DNA of 13,827 nucleotides, from positions 1 to 13,827 of the forward strand of contig JAUYEO010000037.1 in NCBI GenBank assembly GCA_030689795.1, read 5' to 3'. Below, in pieces: positions 1 to 5,910 of the stretch; positions within the stretch are counted from its first letter, which is position 1, and every line of letters begins with the position of its first letter. Made by a program: the position numbers and the translations under genes. A model generated the notes under the pieces. That model searched no databases. It had not been told where the DNA came from and worked only from the letters and a program-made list of their open reading frames with translations. Source of the stretch: Desulfobacterales bacterium. GTDB taxonomy: Bacteria > Desulfobacterota > Desulfobacteria > Desulfobacterales > RPRI01.

Positions 1-2
1 CA

Positions 3-86
3 ATCAGTATGGCGGGCGGACTTGCAGCGTGGAACTTCAATTCAGAAGGAGAGACATATGAAAGAAGACCACACTTCCTATTTTAA
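3..86 (+). CDS. 3' end of a probable rhodanese-like domain protein (partial, starts before the window)
   Basis: An open frame enters the window and ends at TAA 84-86. Its last 27 residues begin I-S-M-A-G-G-L-A-A-W-N, which fits the end of rhodanese domains, where the final helix region reads roughly 'V..L.GG..AW'. The catalytic Cys loop would lie upstream, outside the window, so activity cannot be judged. The frame overlaps the prepilin start at 58 by 29 bases, implying translational coupling in one operon. Another frame also runs from the edge to a TGA at 59-61 but shows no recognisable motif. The call rests on one short motif and is moderate at best. Confidence 0.5.
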   Translation: MSMAGGLAAWNFNSEGETYERRPHFLF

Positions 87-537
87 GAAATTCAAAGAAA
101 ATAAAGGATTTTCGACTATTGAGCTTATGATAGTTGTTGCAATTCTCTCCATTCTTTCGCAAATCTCGTTCGATTTGTATGCCGATTACAAAGCGAAGGC
201 TTATAATGCTGCAGCAATTAGCGACGCCAGACAGTTGGTGAGCGTGGTTGTAAACGGTTTAATCTCCTACGATGATGTGGATTACACCCATGATGAGAAC
301 GATGACAATCGAATAGGCGCTTTTGACACTGACGGAAATCCAAGGCCTCCAGTGCTAATCTTGTCTAAAGGCGTCAAGGCAAAGATAGATTTTACTAATG
401 ATGATACAGGCGTTTTTGTGGATGCTAAATTTTATAGCGTGGGGGGGACAGGGGATTCGTCTACAGATAGCGGGAGAAGAGAATTCACATGCTATGTCGA
501 TGAGGAAACAGGGGAGTCTTACTTCTCCCTGGATTAA
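58..537 (+). CDS. Type IV prepilin-like protein (prepilin N-terminal cleavage/methylation domain)
   Basis: A 159-aa protein starting at ATG 58, chosen because AGAAGGAGA lies just upstream at 44-52; the open frame extends further 5' without a ribosome site. The N-terminus is a class III (type IV pilin) signal: a short basic leader of 17 residues ending K-G, then F-S-T-I-E-L-M-I-V-V-A-I-L-S-I-L. PilD-type peptidase would cut after Gly17 and methylate Phe18, and Glu22 is the conserved Glu+5 used in pilus assembly. The hydrophobic stretch to about residue 36 forms the N-terminal alpha1 helix. The remaining ~120 residues are an acidic, Asp-rich globular head. The mature protein of ~142 aa is in the usual range for major or minor pilins or pseudopilins; which of these cannot be told. 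No other pilus genes are in the window. Repeat copy 1 begins directly at its stop codon. Confidence 0.85.
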   Translation: MKEDHTSYFKKFKENKGFSTIELMIVVAILSILSQISFDLYADYKAKAYNAAAISDARQLVSVVVNGLISYDDVDYTHDENDDNRIGAFDTDGNPRPPVLILSKGVKAKIDFTNDDTGVFVDAKFYSVGGTGDSSTDSGRREFTCYVDEETGESYFSLD

Positions 538-674
538 TCCGTCGTTCAAAAATAACCGTAACATTGAAATGCCGTGACAGGCATAAGGAGCCGTAACAAA
601 ATGGTCAGAAATGTAATTGTTGTTTTGTAACGGCTCCTAACAAAATGGTCAGAAATGATTTCGTAACGGCTCCT
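538..674 (+). repeat. Palindromic mobile-like element, copy 1 (plus orientation, partly duplicated)
   Basis: First of five related non-coding elements. The left end (TAATCCGTCGTTC, sharing its TAA with the pilin stop at 535-537) is followed by AAATAACCGTAACATT, then GGCATAAGGAGCCGTAAC. The hairpin arms are AGGAGCCGTAACAAAAT (586-602) and GTTTTGTAACGGCTCCT (622-638). The right 44-nt unit (595-638) is followed by a second, 36-nt unit (639-674) that lacks 8 internal bases, so this copy carries a small tandem duplication. The central position of the stem is an A.A mismatch, as in the other copies. Confidence 0.85.
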
Positions 675-708
675 GATCGTTGCAGCTTAAACAATAATTG
701 AAAATATA

Positions 709-1761
709 CTATTTAATAGGGCATCTGATTTTTGCCCCGATGTTTATGCTTTTATCGGATTTTGTTACAAGGACAGATGATGTTGTCTGTTCGGTGTAAA
801 GCACAAAAACTTTACCGAAGTCAACCGGATTCAGGTATGTTTCCTCTTTGATGTCCGGAGAGATATTTTTCTTCTCCTGATAAAATATGCTGTAGAACTG
901 CCCAGGTTTCACGCCGTCTGTTTCACCTTTATCTATGAAAGCGACTGTGTTATCGCCTATTATTGCTCTCTTTTCTTCCGAAGCTATTACAGTTCCTTCA
1001 ATTCCTTTTACGCTTTCAATAACGGGTATCTGTGAAGATTTCGGCTTATAAGGCATCAAAAGATCAGTAAGTGCAATTTCCTTGAAGGATTTTATGACCT
1101 CAGCAATAACATAGAGAGGCTCTATTTTTTTTATTTCGACGATGCCTGTCAGGTAATGCTGATATCCGATTAACGCTTCTGTTTCTTTATTTATCAGGGG
1201 CTCAAGAGTCCGGTATACAATATATTTTGTTCCGGGTGTAAAATTTGAATTGCTTTCAGGCTTTATGTATAAAAGATCCCCGACGCTTATCAAAACTTTG
1301 TCATCTTTGACTTTAAATATTGAACCATCAGGAGCAACCAGCTCTTTCCTTATAAAGCCTACGCTGTCAATAGCGGGATAATTGTAATATATTACATCTT
1401 TTTTACCGGATTCCTTTGCCTGTGCGATAACTTTATTCTCTTCCGGTTTTTGCTTTGCTTCCACGATCAGATCCGTTTCCTTATTGTAGAAAAGACGAAG
1501 CCGTTCACCGGGATTAATAATATGAGGATTTGCAATATGCCTGTTTTCTTTCCAGAGTTCGGGCCATAACCACGGAGAATCTGAAAATCGCTTTGAAACA
1601 TCCCAGAGAGTGTCTCCTTTCTGCACCGTGTAATAAACCCCGATTTCATGTTCAAGGGTCTCCCTGCTTTCCTGGGCAGAAAGTCCGGCTGGAAGAATGA
1701 TTAATGAGGTCAATATGCAAATAAACGCCAACAAATTATAATACTTTGAAATATTCCGCAT
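709..1761 (-). CDS. Exported LysM-domain protein of unknown function
   Basis: A 350-aa protein. Residues 1-29 form a Sec-type signal peptide: basic N-terminus, hydrophobic core around 9-24, and likely cleavage after L-S-A29. A LysM domain spans about 43-91 (YTVQKGDTLWDVSKRF, then a W-rich stretch and N-P-x-x-I-N-P-G-E-R-L). LysM binds N-acetylglucosamine-containing glycans such as peptidoglycan, so a periplasmic cell-wall-associated location is likely. The remaining ~260 residues contain repeated beta-rich segments with no catalytic motif I recognise. The start is supported by GAGG seven bases upstream. It lies downstream of groEL on the same strand, separated by a strong terminator (1890-1925), so it probably has its own promoter (see 1851-1879). 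LysM proteins of this layout are common in Deltaproteobacteria, but I know of no defined role. Confidence 0.8.
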   Translation of the reverse strand: MRNISKYYNLLAFICILTSLIILPAGLSAQESRETLEHEIGVYYTVQKGDTLWDVSKRFSDSPWLWPELWKENRHIANPHIINPGERLRLFYNKETDLIVEAKQKPEENKVIAQAKESGKKDVIYYNYPAIDSVGFIRKELVAPDGSIFKVKDDKVLISVGDLLYIKPESNSNFTPGTKYIVYRTLEPLINKETEALIGYQHYLTGIVEIKKIEPLYVIAEVIKSFKEIALTDLLMPYKPKSSQIPVIESVKGIEGTVIASEEKRAIIGDNTVAFIDKGETDGVKPGQFYSIFYQEKKNISPDIKEETYLNPVDFGKVFVLYTEQTTSSVLVTKSDKSINIGAKIRCPIK

Positions 1762-1850
1762 AAGATGCCTCGATTTGTTTTGCAGGTTAAATAATAGTTG
1801 TTTCCGTTTCCGTGCTGTTAATTAAGATTTTCGGTTAGTATTACAAATAG

Positions 1851-1879
1851 TTGTTAGTCTGAAACTGTTTTTTTGTCAA
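1851..1879 (-). promoter_or_regulatory. Possible sigma70 promoter for the LysM gene
   Basis: On the minus strand a perfect -35 box TTGACA (1874-1879) is followed after 17 bases by TAACAA (1851-1856), a poor -10 match. It lies just beyond the groEL terminator and about 90 bases before the LysM start codon, where a separate promoter is expected. Confidence 0.35.
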
Positions 1880-1889
1880 GCATTTAAAC

Positions 1890-1925
1890 AAAAAGCCCCT
1901 GTGCATAAAAACACAAGGGCTTTTT
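1890..1925 (-). terminator. Rho-independent terminator downstream of groEL
   Basis: Arms AAAAAGCCCCTGTG (1890-1903) and CACAAGGGCTTTTT (1912-1925) pair over 14 positions with a single mismatch and an 8-nt loop. Read on the minus strand, the stem ends in TTTTTGTTT, a proper U-tract 27 bases past the groEL stop. The A/T tails on both sides would let it work in both directions. Confidence 0.9.
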
Positions 1926-1952
1926 GTATTACGGTAGGGTGTTATATTTAAA

Positions 1953-3605
1953 TTACATCATTCCGCCCATTCCGCCCATTCCACCCATTCCACCGTGGCC
2001 GCCACCACCACCGGGCCCTTCCTGTTTTGGTTCGGGCTTATCTGCGATCATGGCTTCTGTCGTAAGCATAAGGGATGCAACGCTTCCTGCGTTTTGAAGT
2101 GCAAAACGAACAACTTTAGTCGGGTCTATAACGCCTGCTGCAATCAGATCTTCAAAAGTATCTGTTTCGGCGTTATATCCGAAAGAACCTTCGCCCTTCT
2201 TTACCCTGTCAATTACAACAGACCCCTCCGCGCCGGCATTATTGGCTATTTGCCGCAGCGGTTCTTCAATCGCCCGCATAACTACCTTTACGCCGAGCTT
2301 CTGTTCCGACTTGATCTTGATTTTCTCCAGAGCATCGAGGCAGCGAACCAGCGCTACTCCGCCTCCGGGAACGATACCTTCTTCAACAGCAGCGCGGGTT
2401 GCATTCAATGCATCTTCAACGCGGGCTTTTTTCTCTTTCATCTCTGTTTCGGTTGCAGCGCCGACATTGATAACGGCAACACCGCCGATCAATTTGGCAA
2501 GGCGCTCCTGAAGTTTTTCGCGATCGTAATCGGAAGTAGTTTCTTCAATCTGTGCGCGTATCTGTTTTACGCGGCCTTCAAGGGCAGAGCGTGAGCCTGC
2601 GCCGTCGACGATTGTAGTATTATCCTTGTCTATTACAATACGTTTTGCCTTGCCGAGGTCTTCAAGGGAGATACTCTCAAGCTTGATTCCAAGGTCTTCG
2701 GATACAACCTGGCCGCCTGTAAGAATCCCGATATCTTCAAGCATTGCCTTTCTTCTGTCGCCAAAACCTGGAGCTTTTACGGCTGCTACATGCAGGGTTC
2801 CTCTCAGCTTGTTGACAACCAGAGTTGCAAGAGCTTCGCCGTCAATATCTTCTGCTATAATAAGAAGCGGTTTGCCCATTTTTGCAATTTTCTCAAGTAT
2901 GGGGAGAAGATCTTTCATGTTGCTGATCTTTTTTTCGTTGATAAGAATATATGTGTCATCAAGAGATACGGTCATTTTTTCAGGGTCGGTTACGAAGTAC
3001 GGAGACAGATATCCGCGGTCAAACTGCATTCCCTCAACAACCTCAAGGGTTGTATCCATGCTTTTGGCTTCTTCCACCGTGATAACGCCTTCTTTTCCGA
3101 CCTTGTTCATTGCTTCGGCTATGATGTTTCCGATAGTCTCATCATTATTTGCCGAGATTGTGCCCACCTGCGCTATTTCACGCTGGTCTTTGGTCGGTTT
3201 GCTCATTCTGTGGAGTTCTTTAACAGCCACTTCAATGGCTTTATCAATGCCTCGTTTTATTGCCATCGGGTTGTTGCCGGCCGCAACAAGTTTCTGCCCT
3301 TCTTCATAAATGGCTCTTGCAAGAACAGTTGCTGTGGTTGTTCCGTCACCGGCCATGTCGCTTGTTTTGCTGGCAACTTCTTTAACCATCTGGGCGCCCA
3401 TATTTTCGAACCTATCTTCAAGTTCAATTTCTTTGGCCACAGTAACGCCGTCTTTTGTGACCGTTGGTGATCCCCATGATTTTTCAATAACAACATTTCT
3501 TCCTTTCGGGCCGAGAGTAACAACAACCGCATCGGCAAGAGTCTGCACGCCCTTTAACATCGCTTCACGGGCTTTCATATCGTATTTAATAACTTTAGCA
3601 CCCAT
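1953..3605 (-). CDS. groEL: Chaperonin GroEL (Hsp60), large subunit
   Basis: A 550-aa chaperonin that forms the double-ring ATP-driven protein-folding cage with GroES in the cytoplasm. The sequence aligns position for position with E. coli GroEL at the N-terminus. It has LGPKGRN (31-37) and TKDGVTVAKE containing Asp52. It also has AGDGTTTATVLA with Asp87, and RVEDALNATRAAVEEG followed by GGGVAL with the catalytic Asp equivalent to E. coli D398. The C-terminus is the usual flexible Gly/Met tail (repeated G-G-M ending M-M). Length is normal (E. coli 548). It follows groES by 45 bases with GGAGGAT before its ATG, so the two form one operon, ending at the 1890-1925 hairpin. No residues needed for ATP use appear to be missing. 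Confidence 0.98.
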   Translation of the reverse strand: MGAKVIKYDMKAREAMLKGVQTLADAVVVTLGPKGRNVVIEKSWGSPTVTKDGVTVAKEIELEDRFENMGAQMVKEVASKTSDMAGDGTTTATVLARAIYEEGQKLVAAGNNPMAIKRGIDKAIEVAVKELHRMSKPTKDQREIAQVGTISANNDETIGNIIAEAMNKVGKEGVITVEEAKSMDTTLEVVEGMQFDRGYLSPYFVTDPEKMTVSLDDTYILINEKKISNMKDLLPILEKIAKMGKPLLIIAEDIDGEALATLVVNKLRGTLHVAAVKAPGFGDRRKAMLEDIGILTGGQVVSEDLGIKLESISLEDLGKAKRIVIDKDNTTIVDGAGSRSALEGRVKQIRAQIEETTSDYDREKLQERLAKLIGGVAVINVGAATETEMKEKKARVEDALNATRAAVEEGIVPGGGVALVRCLDALEKIKIKSEQKLGVKVVMRAIEEPLRQIANNAGAEGSVVIDRVKKGEGSFGYNAETDTFEDLIAAGVIDPTKVVRFALQNAGSVASLMLTTEAMIADKPEPKQEGPGGGGGHGGMGGMGGMGGMM

Positions 3606-3650
3606 ATTGATCTATCCTCCATTTATATGTTTGTCGTAAATAAATTACAA

Positions 3651-3938
3651 TTATTCAATTATTCCCAGCACGTCATCTTCCCGCATAATAAGATATTCAT
3701 CGCCTTCGATCTTAACCTCTGAGCCGGAATATTTGCCGAACAGGATTCTATCGCCTTTCTTAATATCGAGCGGAATCTTTTTGCCGTCTTCCCCGACCTT
3801 CCCGTTTCCAACAGCAATAACTTTTCCTTCAGCCGGCTTTTCCTTGGCCGTATCAGGAATAATAATCCCGCCTTTTGTGGTTGTCACTTCATCGACACGC
3901 TTCACCAAAATCCGATCATGTAATGGTCTTAGCTTCAT
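3651..3938 (-). CDS. groES: Co-chaperonin GroES (Hsp10)
   Basis: A 95-aa cap subunit that closes the GroEL cage as a heptamer. It begins M-K-L-R-P-L-H-D-R-I-L-V-K-R and contains the mobile loop (about residues 17-33, T-T-K-G-G-I-I-I-P) that contacts the GroEL apical domain, plus the D-R-I-L-F-G-K-Y-S-G-x-E-V segment and the terminal D-D-V-L-G-I. Length is typical. AAGGAG lies upstream of ATG 3938. It is the first gene of the groES-groEL operon; the upstream region holds a candidate promoter and palindrome (4005-4024) but no CIRCE inverted repeat. Confidence 0.97.
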   Translation of the reverse strand: MKLRPLHDRILVKRVDEVTTTKGGIIIPDTAKEKPAEGKVIAVGNGKVGEDGKKIPLDIKKGDRILFGKYSGSEVKIEGDEYLIMREDDVLGIIE

Positions 3939-4004
3939 GGTTCAAATTCTCCTTTTGATTTTTTCAGATTTACAACTGTTTATTTTTAATAGAAATCGGT
4001 TATT

Positions 4005-4024
4005 ATTATAATTGGATTATCCAA
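4005..4024 (-). promoter_or_regulatory. Candidate groESL -10 box with an abutting perfect palindrome (possible operator)
   Basis: On the minus strand TATAAT (4005-4010) lies about 65 bases before the groES start. Directly upstream is the perfect 13-nt palindrome TTGGATTATCCAA (4012-4024; 6-bp arms around one base), placed where a repressor would cover the promoter spacer. The -35 region is poor (ATGATT at 17-nt spacing). An alternative, weaker promoter is TTGAAC (4089-4094), 17 bases, TATTTT (4066-4071). No CIRCE element (TTAGCACTC-N9-GAGTGCTAA) and no convincing sigma32 site was found by eye. Confidence 0.35.
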
Positions 4025-4243
4025 CTGAATCATGCATTGCGGATTTGGAGCCACCCCCCTTCAAAAAAATAAAAAACTGACTTTTAGTGTTCAATTTTTT
4101 GATCTTATGTGATACCCTTTATCTTAAACAATTGTAACCACACATTCCTGTTTGTAAAGGGATGCATTCGAATTATTTAATAAATCTCTGATTTGAATTT
4201 AATTTATTAAGTTCAGGTTTGTCCCAAAATAAAATACGACAGA
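4025..4243. other. Intergenic region upstream of groESL, AT-rich, with a 9-bp inverted repeat
   Basis: Together with 3939-4024 this makes a 305-base gap between groES and the FmdB gene. No ORF with a ribosome site is visible. Besides the promoter candidates noted above, it holds a perfect A/T-only inverted repeat, TTAATAAAT (4177-4185) and ATTTATTAA (4202-4210). No GC-rich terminator hairpin for the upstream FmdB gene was seen. Confidence 0.5.
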
Positions 4244-4513
4244 CTACTCTGATGTTTTATCGGTGCTTTTATCCGGTTTCTTTGAATCAGATGTTTCCCC
4301 GGTCTTTTTGGGAGGAGTCGAAGAGCTTTGGGATCTGCTTGAATAGTCTGTTGCATACCAGCCACTTCCTTTAAGCTGAAAGCTGTTATGAGATATTAGC
4401 TTATGCAGTTTTCCAGAACAAAACCTGCATTTATTAAGCGGCTTATCTGAAAACTTTTGTATAGCTTCTTCAATTTCGCCGCATTTTGCGCATCCATATT
4501 CATAAATGGGCAT
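4244..4513 (-). CDS. FmdB-family zinc ribbon protein
   Basis: An 89-aa protein. The start was set at ATG 4513 because AGGAGG lies 9 bases upstream and the family's invariant start M-P-I-Y-E-Y begins there; an in-frame start 24 bases upstream is disfavoured. A zinc ribbon is formed by C-A-K-C (residues 8-11) and C-R-F-C (about 29-32), followed by the family's K-L-I-S and K-G-S-G-W-Y-x-T-D-Y. The tail is a low-complexity Ser/Lys/Thr/Asp segment. FmdB was named as a putative regulator of formamidase and amidase genes, but most members have no proven function. It sits between an unknown HExxH protein and groES on the same strand. Confidence 0.9.
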   Translation of the reverse strand: MPIYEYGCAKCGEIEEAIQKFSDKPLNKCRFCSGKLHKLISHNSFQLKGSGWYATDYSSRSQSSSTPPKKTGETSDSKKPDKSTDKTSE

Positions 4514-4645
4514 AAACGATTTCCTCCTGAATTTCATAAAACACCGGCATATATACGGGGCATTTTATCTTATAAAAACATATATTACTAATATATAGTC
4601 AGCATGGCATGGTTGTCAAGAAAATGAACCGATTTTGTTTGCCGG

Positions 4646-5209
4646 CTATGCGCCTTGCAAATGCAATTCATCAAATTTATCAACAGAGATGAGCCATTTG
4701 TCGTAAAATTTAAGAACATTTGAAAGCCCGGGCAATTTGACAGATTTGAGTATTTCATGTGTGTTGTTGTGAACCCTTGTTTCTTCCGCTAATTTTTCTT
4801 CATGCGATGCGTTAAAGTTCTGAAGAAAATCACCGAATCTTACAATATGGATAAGTTCGTGAGTAATAATGTAAAGTGCAAAAGGGCAAAGCTTTATTGC
4901 GGGCGATTTCTTGATAACCGAAAGTATTGAGTTGTCCTGCAGGCATATTTTATAGAAATCATATGTGGAAGAACCGAGTGAGGAGTCTTTGGGTTGAGCC
5001 TTGTACCTTATTATCTGGGCGAACGGTCCACTGACAATCTCATCGGGTGAAAGATCGGCCAGTGTTTTTATATCGTACCGCCTGCGAAGCCACTGACTGG
5101 CGGATATCTTGTGATAATCGCTTACAAGTTCTTCCGCCATTTCAGCGGCCTTGTTGACGATTTGCAATTGTTTCCCGTTAAATTTTTGAAGTTTTTCAAG
5201 ATTGCGCAT
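4646..5209 (-). CDS. Unknown protein with an HExxH zinc-metallopeptidase-like motif
   Basis: A 187-aa protein from ATG 5209 (an in-frame GTG at 5224 would give 192 aa; neither has a clear Shine-Dalgarno). I do not recognise the family. The middle carries I-I-T-H-E-L-I-H-I-V at 114-123, a HExxH motif (117-121) inside a hydrophobic helix, as in zinc metallopeptidases. It is followed about 16-22 residues later by an acidic helix (E137, E138, E142, E143) that could supply a third zinc ligand. The N-terminal part is charged and helical. No signal peptide or membrane segment is seen, so it is probably cytoplasmic. It precedes the FmdB gene and groESL on the same strand. A good promoter lies just upstream (5239-5266). 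Protease activity is inference from one motif; HExxH also occurs by chance. Confidence 0.7.
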   Translation of the reverse strand: MRNLEKLQKFNGKQLQIVNKAAEMAEELVSDYHKISASQWLRRRYDIKTLADLSPDEIVSGPFAQIIRYKAQPKDSSLGSSTYDFYKICLQDNSILSVIKKSPAIKLCPFALYIITHELIHIVRFGDFLQNFNASHEEKLAEETRVHNNTHEILKSVKLPGLSNVLKFYDKWLISVDKFDELHLQGA

Positions 5210-5238
5210 AATTATATATAACACATTTGATTCTTAAA

Positions 5239-5266
5239 AATATATGTCAAAAACAAATATCGTCAA
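5239..5266 (-). promoter_or_regulatory. Probable sigma70 promoter of the HExxH gene
   Basis: On the minus strand TTGACG (5261-5266), 16 bases, TATATT (5239-5244). Transcription would begin near 5232, giving a leader of only ~8 bases to GTG 5224 or ~23 bases to ATG 5209, which slightly favours the ATG start. A second perfect TTGACA sits inside the spacer but has no matching -10. Confidence 0.5.
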
Positions 5267-5332
5267 TTTTTAGATAATTTATGAAGGAAGCTCTGATGTG
5301 TTTGAAAAAAGCCCATTATACAGGGCGCGTGT

Positions 5333-5376
5333 GGTTCGACAAGCTCACCATGACATTTATGGAGCCTGTCCTGAGC
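5333..5376. repeat. REP-like inverted repeat with GACAAGCTC / GAGCCTGTC arms
   Basis: TTCGACAAGCTC (arm 5338-5346) and GAGCCTGTC (5362-5370) form 9-bp arms with one mismatch around a 15-nt loop, followed by CTGAGC. The wording resembles the widespread TTCGACAAGCTC...GAGCCTGTCCTGAGC intergenic palindromes of many proteobacteria. It is a single copy here and unrelated to the larger element family. Confidence 0.45.
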
Positions 5377-5482
5377 AAAGTTAAAAAAGATGAAGGGCAA
5401 CTTAAAACAAAATGACTTTTTACTTCGCCTGCAAAAATAAATATGGACAAATATAAAACAATAATGTTAGTAAAAAAATTTG

Positions 5483-5588
5483 TTAGGAGCCGTTACGAAA
5501 TAACTGTTACTTTCTGAACCATTTCGTTACGGCTCCTTATGCCGTTCTTGTCATTTAAATGGTACGGTTATTTTATTCCAACGGCTTA
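5483..5588 (-). repeat. Palindromic mobile-like element, copy 2 (minus orientation)
   Basis: A full-length copy of about 106 bp. Read on the minus strand it starts TAAGCCGTTG, has AAATAACCGTACCATT, CGGCATAAGGAGCCGTAAC, and then a hairpin. Plus-strand arms are AGGAGCCGTTACGAAAT (5485-5501) and ATTTCGTTACGGCTCCT (5521-5537). The central mismatch appears as T.T on the plus strand, which marks the reversed orientation. It lies 32 bases before the bS22 start codon. The element's left end may contain an outward promoter, TTGTCA (5548-5553), 17 bases, TTTTAT (5571-5576), pointing at that gene. Confidence 0.9.
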
Positions 5589-5620
5589 GTCAGGCAACAA
5601 ATTATTCAGGAGGTGATCTG

Positions 5621-5719
5621 TTGGGTAGCGTAATTAAAAAGCGAAGGAAAAAAATGAGAAGGCATAAGCATAAAAAGCTGTTAGCCCGTACAAGACATCA
5701 GAGAAGAAAAGGTAAATAA
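5621..5719 (+). CDS. Small basic ribosomal protein bS22-type (AURKAIP1/COX24 domain)
   Basis: A 32-aa protein with a TTG start at 5621 and stop TAA 5717-5719. The start is decided by an exceptional ribosome site, AGGAGGTGAT (5608-5617), complementary over ten bases to the 3' end of 16S rRNA. The peptide opens M-G-S-V-I-K-K-R-R-K-K-M and ends R-T-R-H-Q-R-R-K-G-K; about half the residues are Lys or Arg. This matches the AURKAIP1/COX24 C-terminal family, whose mycobacterial member bS22 is a small-subunit ribosomal protein near the decoding region. Its role here as a ribosome component is inferred from the family. It is a single-gene unit ending in the 5754-5787 terminator. It lies between two copies of the repeat element in the same orientation, one of which may supply its promoter. 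Confidence 0.88.
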   Translation: MGSVIKKRRKKMRRHKHKKLLARTRHQRRKGK

Positions 5720-5753
5720 AGCTACCTGCAGTCTCTATTATTTGGATGTAAAT

Positions 5754-5787
5754 AAAGCACCTGCGACTTTTGTGCCGGTGCTTTTTT
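5754..5787 (+). terminator. Rho-independent terminator after bS22
   Basis: AAAGCACC (5754-5761) pairs with GGTGCTTT (5777-5784) and continues into a T-run to 5787. On the minus strand the hairpin is followed by TTTATTT, so it could also stop transcription coming from hflC. Confidence 0.85.
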
Positions 5788-5800
5788 ATTTTATTAAAGG

Positions 5801-5908
5801 TTAGGAGCCGTTACGAAATAACCTGCACTTTTTTTGATCCTTTCGTTACGGCTCCTTATGCCGTTTTTGATGTTCGGATGACTACTTTATTTTTTTTACA
5901 GCGGCTTA
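5801..5908 (-). repeat. Palindromic mobile-like element, copy 3 (minus orientation)
   Basis: About 108 bp. On the minus strand it begins TAAGCCGCTG two bases after the hflC stop codon, continues through a diverged left half to CGGCATAAGGAGCCGTAAC, and ends in the hairpin. Plus-strand arms are AGGAGCCGTTACGAAAT (5803-5819) and CTTTCGTTACGGCTCCT (5840-5856), with the same central mismatch. The left half is more diverged than in copies 1, 2 and 4, while the hairpin is conserved. Confidence 0.88.
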
Positions 5909-5910
5909 TC

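Noticed and set aside
1995..3639. Several long open frames antisense to groEL (for example 1995-2594, 2626-3309, 2790-3470)
   Set aside because: They lie opposite a fully conserved chaperonin gene, lack ribosome sites and translate to unlike-protein sequence; they are shadows of groEL codon bias.
3939..4243. CIRCE (HrcA) or sigma32 control site for groESL
   Set aside because: No TTAGCACTC-N9-GAGTGCTAA repeat is present, and the TTGAAG-like word at about 4058-4064 has no CCCCAT-type partner at proper spacing.
5281..5415. A 44-codon ATG frame on the plus strand
   Set aside because: No Shine-Dalgarno, and its middle is just the translation of the 5333-5376 palindrome; it overlaps the promoter region of the opposite-strand gene.
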